DNA from: Hordeum vulgare subsp. vulgare
Taxonomy: Eukaryota > Streptophyta > Magnoliopsida > Poales > Poaceae
Assembly: GCF_904849725.1 (NCBI RefSeq)
Contig: NC_058524.1
Location: forward strand, 551,741,763-551,805,762
Direction: 5' to 3'
Length of the DNA: 64,000 nt
Shown in pieces: positions 21,950-29,922 of this stretch. Under the pieces are notes generated by a model. The model saw only the letters and a program-made list of their open reading frames with translations, was not told the DNA's origin and did not search any database. A program made the position numbers and the translations under genes. Every line of letters begins with the position of its first letter. Position 1 is the first letter of the stretch.

Positions 21950-22029
21950 TCACTTAGTGTAGCTAGGTTCTGTCAACTTAGGCGTGAACTTGGTATCTTG
22001 GAGCTTGACAACATCTCTTGAAACCTTGC

Positions 22030-22250
22030 ACACACACACACACTCAAATTATGTTTGTGTCTTGATGTGGGCATGTATTTAGGGGGAGTGAGTCTTAATT
22101 TTCTGTTTTTAAGCTTACAAAGTACGCATAAATCAATTCATACATGTAATGCTTGTAGGAAACTATGTTCGTATTTTTTGTGTGCGAAACCATGCAAGTC
22201 ATCATCTCATCATCAAGACAAAAAAATCCAGAATTAGTCTCTCTCTCCTC
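22030..22250 (+). other. Spacer between pol and internal promoter
   Basis: Non-coding, with a (CA)n microsatellite at 22029-22044. It is homologous to 12335-12615 on the minus copy. Confidence 0.6.
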
Positions 22251-22257
22251 CTCCTTC

Positions 22258-22382
22258 TCGGACGTCCGATAGGTCTCGGACGTCCGGCGGCAAAATCCCT
22301 TCCGGTCGTCCGACCAGTGTCGGTCGTCCGACGCCAAAATAACCTCCGGACGTCCGACGCCTCGGGGCCTATATATATAGCT
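22258..22382 (+). promoter_or_regulatory. Internal TATA promoter with CGGACGTCCG cluster (plus Sirevirus)
   Basis: Exact palindromes CGGACGTCCG at 22259-22268, 22277-22286 and 22347-22356, with CGGTCGTCCGAC variants between. They are followed 14 bp later by TATATATATA (22370-22379). The next 280 bp are a GC- and pyrimidine-rich leader with no long ORF, leading to the ATG at 22662. The same motif set plus TATA forms the LTR promoter region. The core GACGTC is a C-box-like ACGT palindrome of the kind bound by plant bZIP factors. Function is inferred from layout and from conservation in both copies. Confidence 0.6.
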
Positions 22383-22661
22383 GGGCGCGGGGCTGGGCTC
22401 TTGCCCTAACCCTCAGCGCCCCTTTTCCCCCAGCCGCCGCCGCCAGCTCGAGGAGCTCCTGCCCTGCGCTTCCAACCTCGAGATCGGGCCGATCTCCTCC
22501 GCGGATCCCCCACTTCTTCCTCTGTATTCTTCGCAGGATCCATCCTCAGGTCACTCCTCCGTCTCCTTTCGCGTTGGATTTGATTTTCTCTCTCTCTCCC
22601 ATGTATGTCCATGTTCGTTCCTCATTTGGGGATTTTTCATCCGCGTAGGTGTTGGAGCTCC

Positions 22662-24215
22662 ATGGGCAAGACCAAGCACACCGCTCGGAAGACCATGGCC
22701 GGCTCATCCTCTCGTGCCCCTATGAACACGGGGTCGGACTCGGATGAGCCACTTCGTCCCTTCAAACGGACTTCCCGGCGTTCTCTGTCTCCCTCGTCGT
22801 TTGATGGTGTTGACCCCGACTTCGAGGAGGAGCTTGCCGCCGAGGACCTGCCTGTCGAGCACGTCGCTCGAAGGTCCAAGCCAAAGCCCGGGACTCGCAG
22901 GGCGTCCTACATGCCACAACCTCCTCCTGCCCAGCCCGCAGGTGAAGCTCGCCGCATCTCACTAGAACCTCCTGCCACGTTAGGTCGTGCTATCACAAAT
23001 TTCACCACACTTGGTGCAGCTTCATATCTCACTTTCTGCCGCGACATTGATCAATACAAGGTCGCACGTGACTCTACAGACTCACGTTTCCGCACAAACG
23101 TCCAGGCGGACATCTTTACCACAGTCATAGTTCCTAAGGGGTTATCTATTCATCACTCTATTGATGTTGAGCATATTCGCATGCACCCGGCGAAATATCC
23201 GGGTGCCATTGAGCTTATTGAGGATTCGGGGCTTGCCGCCCTGTTTGCCTTTCATTGCGACTTTAATGCTGCTGCCATTCACCAGTTCTATGCCACATGC
23301 CATTTTGGCTCAGACAACACTGTCAGCTGGATCACCTCTGACGTTCGCTTCAAAGCTTCTTATGCTACATTTGTTGCCGCACTGGGTTTCCCCAATTCCG
23401 GTTTCAAAATACATAGGGATGATCCTAACCATGCGCCTAAGTCTATTGACGTGTGTGGGAATCTTCCCAAGCCACTACGTGAGCTTGATGCGGATGAGCG
23501 CATGAAGGACCTTAACCAGGTATCCATCTGGCGCTCACCTTACTTCATTATTTTTCAGTGTCTCATCCGCACCATCTATCCCAAGATGGGTGATAAGGGT
23601 TCTTGCAGTGGCTATTGTATCGATATCATGTATCACTTGTTCGAGCACCCCAAGGGTAAAATCAATGTGCCCCATTTCCTATGGCATGAGATTCGGCTTG
23701 CTAGCTTTCAGTACAAGCGAGCCTTTCCTCACGCTCCTTTCATCCAGGCTCTTATTAACCATGTTGCTGATTTCTCTGTGGCTGTCACTCACATAAATCG
23801 CACGTGGGTCATTCCCACTCACATGGCAGATGACCATGCTCCCAAGAAAGCCCCTTCTTCCTCCACATCCACTCGCCGCACTGCTGCACGGGCCGCCACC
23901 CCCTCATCTAGCTCCGCTCCTCTCGGTCGCATTGCCAAATTCCTTGGCAAGGCACATTCTGCTTTGATGAAGGTCGTCTCCTTCCAGTGTGGTCAAACCC
24001 ATGACGTGGTTTCCCGCTTAGTCTCCTCCAAGAATGCCCTCAAGGCTCGTCTGAGAGCCTCGGGCGCTCTTGATGTGAGTGATGATGAGGCCCCTCCTGC
24101 TCCTCCTCCTACTGATTTTGGCTTCCCTTCTGGTCCTGAGTGGTCTGATTTCCTTAACGAGGCTGGTGGCAGTGGTTTGGCTGATGATGCTGATGATGAT
24201 GGTGATGAGCTCTGA
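22662..24215 (+). CDS. Extra 3' ORF of Sirevirus (unknown function), plus copy
   Basis: About 517 aa from the ATG at 22662 (MGKTKHTARKT), with no internal lesion. I chose this start because the sequence upstream of it differs between copies. In-frame ATGs at 22605 and 22611 are possible but lie in leader sequence. Layout: basic S/P-rich N-terminus (1-100); a 200-residue central domain (SIDVEHIRMHPAKYPG, FNAAAIHQFYATCHFG, WRSPYFIIFQCLIRTIYP, CIDIMYHLFEHPKGK); a serine/alanine linker; an acidic D-rich tail ending DDADDDGDEL. It resembles the plant-transposon domain family of unknown role. It has no signal peptide or transmembrane helix. It sits between RNase H and the 3' LTR, the position often called env-like. 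Confidence 0.8.
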   Translation: MGKTKHTARKTMAGSSSRAPMNTGSDSDEPLRPFKRTSRRSLSPSSFDGVDPDFEEELAAEDLPVEHVARRSKPKPGTRRASYMPQPPPAQPAGEARRISLEPPATLGRAITNFTTLGAASYLTFCRDIDQYKVARDSTDSRFRTNVQADIFTTVIVPKGLSIHHSIDVEHIRMHPAKYPGAIELIEDSGLAALFAFHCDFNAAAIHQFYATCHFGSDNTVSWITSDVRFKASYATFVAALGFPNSGFKIHRDDPNHAPKSIDVCGNLPKPLRELDADERMKDLNQVSIWRSPYFIIFQCLIRTIYPKMGDKGSCSGYCIDIMYHLFEHPKGKINVPHFLWHEIRLASFQYKRAFPHAPFIQALINHVADFSVAVTHINRTWVIPTHMADDHAPKKAPSSSTSTRRTAARAATPSSSSAPLGRIAKFLGKAHSALMKVVSFQCGQTHDVVSRLVSSKNALKARLRASGALDVSDDEAPPAPPPTDFGFPSGPEWSDFLNEAGGSGLADDADDDGDEL

Positions 24216-24574
24216 GCGTGATTGGTACTGTTGGTGGCTCCCTTTTTGGTACTTGGTGCCAAAGGGGGAGTAATGTATCGTAGTTTTTAGTCTTTGGAGA
24301 TTTAATGTAATGGATAAACTCATGTATGGCTACTTATGAATGGTTGTGACTTGCTATGGATTGCTATGATATCATCATAGACTATTATGTCTTGATTCAC
24401 TATTCCTATGATGATCTATTATCTCTACATGTTGATCCATTGGAGCTTGATTTTTTTTATCATGCATATCTTAAGGGGGGAGCTCCGTACTAAATATCTC
24501 CTAGACTATAATGTATGTTAAATCTTTTTGAGACCTATGTATATGTTGTCATCAACTACCAAAAAGGGGGAGAT
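24216..24574 (+). other. 3' non-coding region with three polypurine-like tracts
   Basis: Purine runs ending in G-tracts occur at 24258-24272 (CCAAAGGGGGAG), 24471-24482 (TTAAGGGGGGGAG) and 24560-24573 (AAAAAGGGGGAGA). The last abuts the LTR and is the functional plus-strand primer. The repeated tracts match the pattern described for Sireviruses. Confidence 0.8.
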
Positions 24575-26219
24575 TGAAAGTGCATGCTATGCCCCTAATC
24601 GTCTTTTGGTGTTAATGACAACACATACATAGGAAACTAATCCTATTTGTTGAGTGTATCTCAGGATGGCAAGTACTTTAGTAGATTGAGAATTATGTGC
24701 CAAAGGTTGTCTAAAAAGATTGGGGAGTTATATTTCGAGAAGGCCCGGGATTAAGAAGAGATGATGTAGATTAGTCTTTTGAGTTTACTGATATTGAGTA
24801 TCGGGATCCCGCACTATTAAGAGGGGATCACAGGTTTTGCAATGAACTTGCTCATACCACATCTTTACTATCATACCAAACACCACACAATCTCCACTCT
24901 GTTCTCAATTCAAAACAGGTCTATTGCCTCGGACATCCGGCTCCGTGCGGACGTCCGAGGGCCGGACGACCGGCAGGCTTCGGAAATCCGCAGCCAATCA
25001 CCAGAAGTTTGTGAGGCATATAACTCGGAAATCCGGCTCCCTCCGGACATCAGAGGGTCGGACGTCCGGCCAAGCCCCGGAAATCCGGAAGCCTGCACCA
25101 GTAGAATTTGTGTTCTATAACTCGGAAATCCGGCTCCCTCCGGACGTCCGAGTGCCGGACGTCCGACCCCCGTCGGAAATTTGGAAACTACCACCAGTAG
25201 AAATTGAGCTGTATAACACGGATTTCCGGTCTACTCCGGACGTCCGGACGCTGATAAATTCAAAATAGGTCCAGTCGTATCTACAGGCCTCGGACGACCG
25301 ACCCGTGTCGGATGTCCGGTCACTGATAAATTCAAAAGAGTTCCAGTCGTGCCCACATGCCTCGGACGACCGACCCCTGTCGGACGTCCGGCCCCTCGCG
25401 GACTCCCGGACATCCGGCAACTGTCGGACGTCCGGACCCTGTGTGACTTAAGCACCTCCAACGGCTGGATTTCACTCCACACTATATATACTCTTCTCCC
25501 ACCTCGTGAAAGGGTGTTAAACACAACTAGAATACACCCAAGAACACCTTTCCTCTCACTTACTCTTGTCTACACCAAATCCTAGATCCCAAGAGCATTT
25601 GTGAGTCCTTTTGAGTGTTGTTCCAATCAAAAGATAGATCGTCTCCCTCTCCTCCTTCCCACCAAAGTGATTTGTGATTTGAGCAAGTTTTGAGCAACCC
25701 CCGTGATCTTGTTACTCTTGGAGGTTGGAGACTCCTAGGCGGTAGGAGTCTTCGGAGAGGAATCAAACCATTGTGATATCCCCCGAAAAGTTTGTGAAGG
25801 TTTGGAAGCCACCTCAAGGCTTACCACTAGTGGTTGAGAAACGCCTTCGTGGAGTTATCTCAAAGGGAGAATAGGGTGAGCCTTCGTGGCGTTGGTGTGC
25901 CTTCGTGGTAACATCCGCGCCTCTAACGGTGACGTAGCTTCCCTCAAAGGAAGTGAACATCGGGATACATCCTTGTATCTCTCGGAGTTTCGGTTATTCC
26001 TAACCCTAACTCTCTACTTGTGTTAATCCTTATTACATACTTGTATTTGATTATTGTTTACCGCTTGTCTTACTTCACTCCAAATAGCTTACTCTTTGTC
26101 ATAGCAATTATTAGGCTTACACTCATATTCCGCACTTTAGCCTAAAATTGCTAAGTAATTATTAAAATTTGGATTTGTACCTATTCACCCCCCCTCTAGG
26201 TCCATCTCGATCGTTTTCA
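24575..26219 (+). repeat. 3' LTR of plus Sirevirus
   Basis: TGAAAGTGCATGC ... ATCGTTTTCA, 1645 bp, identical in length to the 5' LTR with scattered substitutions. It has the same palindrome array (about 24940-25440), TATA box (25483-25490) and duplicated 70-bp unit. Confidence 0.95.
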
Positions 26220-26479
26220 ACCTCTTGAAGATCAACTTGTTCTTGAGTGTCATCAGGGTGGGAGACATGTTCTCCCACTTGATCCTCAACAACTGGCATG
26301 ATGTGTGTGCTTATCTCTTGTGGAGGTACGGGCAGTATACAAGCACCTCCACAAGACAGTTCACTGCCCGTACCTCCACAAGATATAAGCACACACATCA
26401 TGCCAGTTGTTGAGGATGAAGTGGGAGAACATGTCTCTCACCCTGATGACACTCAAGAACAAGTTGATGTTCAAGAGGT
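26220..26479. repeat. Palindrome: 116-bp inverted arms around a 28-bp loop
   Basis: Arm 1 is 26220-26335, the loop 26336-26363 and arm 2 26364-26479. Both arms are the pol linker segment that lies at about 20104-20218 of the plus element. Arm 1 is antisense and arm 2 sense, with a handful of mismatches (for example CTTCAAGAGG versus GTTCAAGAGG). Arm 1 abuts the TTTTCA end of the plus LTR. Arm 2 abuts the TGAAAA end (on plus) of the minus LTR. Confidence 0.9.
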
Positions 26480-28052
26480 TGAAAAGGATCGAGATGGACC
26501 TAGAGGGGGGGTGAATAGGTACAAATCCAAATTTTAATAATTACTTAGCAATTTTAGGCAAAAGTGCGGAATATGAGTGTAAGCCTAATAATTGCTATGA
26601 CAAAGAGTAAGCTATTTAGAGTGAAGTAAGACAAGCGGTAAACAATAATCAAATACAAGTATGTAATAAGGATTAACACAAGTAGAGAGTTAGGGTTAGG
26701 AATAACCGAAACTCCAAGAGAGACAAGGATGTATCCCGATGTTCACTTCCTTGGAGGGAAGCTACGTCGCCGTTAGAGGGGCGGATGTTACCACGAAGGC
26801 ACACCAACGCCACGAAGGCTCACCCTATTCTCCCTTTGAGATAAATCCACGAAGGCGTTTCTCAACCACTAGTGGTAAGCCTTGAGGTGGCTTCCAAACC
26901 TTCACAAACTTCCGGGGGATATCACATTGGTTTGATTCCTCTCCGAAGACTCCTACCGCCTAGGAGTCTCTAACCTCCAAGAGTAACAAGATCACGGGGA
27001 TTGCTCAAAACTTGCTCAAATCACAAATCACTTTGTTGCGAAGGAGGAGAGGGAGACGATCTATCTTTTGATTGGAACAACACTCAAAGGGACTCACAAA
27101 TGCTCTTGGGATCTAGGATTTGGTGTAGACAAGAATGAGTGAGAGGAAAGGTGTTCTTGGGTGTATTCTAGCTGTGTTGAACACCCTTTCACGAGGTGGG
27201 AGAAGAGTATATATAGTGGGGAGTGAAATCCAGCCGTCGGAGGTGCTTTAAGCCACACAGGGTCCGGACATCCGACAGTTGCCGGAAGTCCGCGCGTCCG
27301 CGAGGGGTCGGACGTCTGACAGGGGTCAGTCGTACGAGGCATGTAGACACGACTGCAACTATTTTGAATTAAACAACGACCGGACGTCCGGAGAGGACCG
27401 GAAATCCGAGTTATACAACTCAACTTCTTCTGGTGGTAGGTTCCGGATTTCCGACGGGGGTCGGACGTCCGGCGCTCGGACGTCCGGAGGGAGCCGGATT
27501 TCCGAGTTATAGAACTCAACTTCTACTCGCGCAGGCTTCCGGATTTCCGGGGCTTGGCCGGACGTCCGACCCTCGGATGTCCGGAGGGAGCCGGATTTCT
27601 AAGTTATATGCCTCACAAACTTCTGGTGAAGGGCTGCGGATTTCCGAAGCGTGCCGGTCGTCCGGCCCTCGGACGTCCGGAGGGAGCCGGATGTCCGAGG
27701 CAATAGACCCGTTTTGAATTGAGAACAGAGTGGAGAGTATGTGGTATTGGGTATGATAGTAAAGATGTGGTATGAGCAAGTTCATCGCAAAACCTGTGAT
27801 CCCCTCTTAATAGTGCGGGATCCCTATACTCAATATCAGTGAACTCAAAAGACTAGTCTACATCATCTTTTCTTAATCCCGAGCCTTCTCGAAATATAAA
27901 TTCCCAATCTTTTAAGACAACCTTTGGCACATAATTCTCAATCTACTAAAGTACTTGCCATCCTGAGATACACTCAACAAATAGGATTAGTTTCCTATGT
28001 ATGTGTTGTCATTAACACCAAAAGACGATTAGGGGCATAGCATGCACCTTCA
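26480..28052 (-). repeat. 5' LTR of minus-strand Sirevirus
   Basis: TGAAAAGGATCG ... TGCACCTTCA on plus, 1573 bp. It shares with 8417-9991 the words CTATTTAGAGTG, 'gtatgtggtattgggtatgatag' and a single 70-bp unit, unlike the plus element's LTRs. No PBS follows it on the minus strand. Confidence 0.92.
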
Positions 28053-28057
28053 CCTAC
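28053..28057. repeat. TSD CCTAC, right copy
   Basis: It matches CCTAC at 8412-8416. Joining the two flanks rebuilds a continuous Angela-type LTR sequence. Confidence 0.95.
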
Positions 28058-29854
28058 GCACACCCAATACCTATCCATGGTGATGATCATCTACGATAGG
28101 GGAGAGTGAATCTACATACCCTTCTAGATCGCTAAGCGAAAGCGTATATAACATGGTTGATGTAGTGGAAGTGTGGAACATCTTCGCGATCCAAATCACA
28201 GCCCGTCTCGCGATCTCATCACGATCCGTCCCGCGATCCCATCACGATCCATCCCGATCTAGTGTCAAACGGACGACACCTCCGCGTTCAACACATATAC
28301 AGCTCAATGACGATCCCCGCCTTCTTGATCCAGCAAGAGGGGCGGAGAGGTAGATGAGTTCTCCATCGCGGTGGCATGATGGTGGTGGTGGTGAACTAAT
28401 CCAGCAGGGCTTCGCCTAAGCACCGCCGAACTAGACTAGAGGAGAAACAGATCTAGAGAGAAGTAGAGGGAGCAAGTGGCAATTAGGGTTAGGGCTGCCA
28501 CTAATTCCTATAGTATATACAGGAGGGAGGGAGGGGAGGAGGCAGCCTCAAACCCTCAAGTTTTGGCCGAGATTGGAGGTGGAGGAGTCCTACTCCAATC
28601 CTACATTCCTACTAGGAGTAGGATTCCTCCATTCCACTTGGAAACCCTTTCCTCCTCTTCCACATTTGGGTTTTTTCCTTCTCAAACCTCATGGGCCTTA
28701 GTGGGGGCTTAGGACAGCCCACCAGGGGCTGGTTTGTATCCTTCCACATCCCATGAGGTCCCTCGGGCCGTGACACCCCTCCCGATGGTCCCCGGTACCC
28801 TCCCGGCACTCCCGGTACACTACTGAAGTACCCGAAACTTTTTCGGTGACCAAACCAGGACTTCCTATATATCAATCTTTACCTCTGGACCATTCCGTAG
28901 CTCCTTGTGATGTGTGGGATATCAACTGGGACTCCGAACAACTTTCGGTTACCAACACATATAACTCAACTATACGGAAACGTCACCGAACCTTAAGTGT
29001 GCAGACCATGCGGGTTCGAGAACTATGCAGACATGACCTGACACACTCTGTGGACAATAACCAATAGCGGGACCTGGATGTCCATATTGGCTCCTACATA
29101 TTCTATGAAGATGTCTATCGGTTGAACCTCTATGTGAAGGATTCAGTTAATCCCGTATGTTGTTCCCTTTGTCCTTCGGTATGTTACTTGCCCGAGATTC
29201 AATCGTCAGTATCTCCATACCTAGTTCAATCTCCTTACCGACAAGTCTATTTACTCGTTCTATAATACAAGATCCCATGACTAACTCCTTAGTCACATTG
29301 CTTGCAAGGCTTGTTGTGATGTTGTATTACCGAGTGGGCCCCGAGATACCTCTCTGTCACACGGAGTGATAAACCCCAATCATAATCCATGCCAGCCTAA
29401 CAAACACCTTCGGAGATACCTGTAGAGCACCTTTATAGTCACCCAGTAACGCTGCGACATATGATATACACAAGGTATTCCTACGGTGTCCAGGAGTTGC
29501 ATGATCGCATGGTCATAGGAACAGATACATTGACATGCAGAAAACAGTAGCAATAAACTGACACGATCATATGCTACGTTTATAGTTTGTGTCTTGTCCA
29601 TCACATCATTCTCCTAATGATGTGATCCCGTTATCAATCGACAACGCTTGTCTATGGCTAGGAAACCTTCACCATCTTTGATCAGCGAGCTAGTCAACTA
29701 GAGGCTCACTAGGGACAGTGTGTTGTCTATGTATCCACACATGTATTTGAGTTTCCAATCAATACAATTCTAGCATGGATAAAAAACGATTATCATGAAC
29801 AAGGAAATATAATAATAACCAATTTATTATTGCCTCTAGGGGAGATTTCCAACA

Positions 29855-29922
29855 ATTATGGACCCGTAGGTCTGTGATGAACTACTCACACGTCATCACG
29901 GAGGCAACGAGGTTGATGTAGA
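29855..29922 (-). mobile_element. Decayed Athila-type LTR, right part
   Basis: It continues the LTR left at 8379 ('atggacccgtaggtctg', then 'ctactcac'), matching the intact Fatima-like LTRs near 46687 and 61997. It is broken at 29923 by another Angela-type LTR. Confidence 0.6.

Larger units (their letters stand above)
14353..26219 (+). mobile_element. Plus-strand Sirevirus (Copia, Maximus-like), full length 11.9 kb
   Basis: Complete structure: 5' LTR 14353-15997, initiator-Met tRNA PBS, gag, protease, integrase, RT-RNase H, internal promoter, extra ORF, polypurine tract, 3' LTR 24575-26219, TSD ACCTC. The LTRs are equal in length (1645 bp) with scattered substitutions. The order integrase before RT gives Copia. 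The long coiled-coil gag, extra 3' ORF, palindrome-rich LTR and repeated polypurine tracts point to the Sirevirus lineage. Gag and pol carry frameshifts and stops, so it is not autonomous now. Confidence 0.93.
8417..28052 (-). mobile_element. Minus-strand Sirevirus (Copia, Maximus-like), defective 5' half
   Basis: LTRs 8417-9991 (1575 bp) and 26480-28052 (1573 bp) share variants absent from the plus-strand copy and are flanked by the TSD CCTAC. Internal sequence on the minus strand, 5' to 3': an inverted 116-bp arm, the same segment in sense orientation, RT-RNase H, internal promoter cluster, extra ORF, polypurine tract. The PBS, gag, protease and integrase are missing. The interior is split at the ACCTC site by the plus-strand Sirevirus 14353-26219. 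Confidence 0.85.
8380..29854 (-). mobile_element. Angela/BARE-type LTR (probable solo LTR), split by nested Sireviruses
   Basis: The LTR consists of 8380-8416 joined to 28058-29854, about 1.83 kb. It begins TGTTGG and ends CCAACA on the plus strand. Read on the minus strand it opens with TGTTGGAAATC and the 'gaggcaataataaa' signature of Angela/BARE/WIS LTRs. Both flanks come from the same decayed Athila LTR, so no internal domain is left and it behaves as a solo LTR. The flanking 5-mers (GATAT / ATTAT) are only a weak TSD match. The interrupting Sirevirus has a perfect CCTAC TSD inside this LTR (8412-8416 and 28053-28057). Confidence 0.7.

Noticed and set aside
22605..22661. Upstream in-frame start for the extra Sirevirus ORF at 22605
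   Set aside because: It lies in leader sequence. The matching part of the minus copy carries frame changes relative to the ORF, so the ATG at 22662 is preferred.
26162..26537. Two opposing 79-codon ORFs at the palindrome
   Set aside because: Each is one arm of the inverted duplication of the pol linker running into an LTR, not a gene.
24575..28052. Fold-back duplication of the plus element's 3' LTR as the origin of the 26480-28052 LTR
   Set aside because: The 26480 LTR shares private variants with the 8417 LTR (CTATTTAGAGTG, single 70-bp unit, TSD CCTAC), so it belongs to the minus element.
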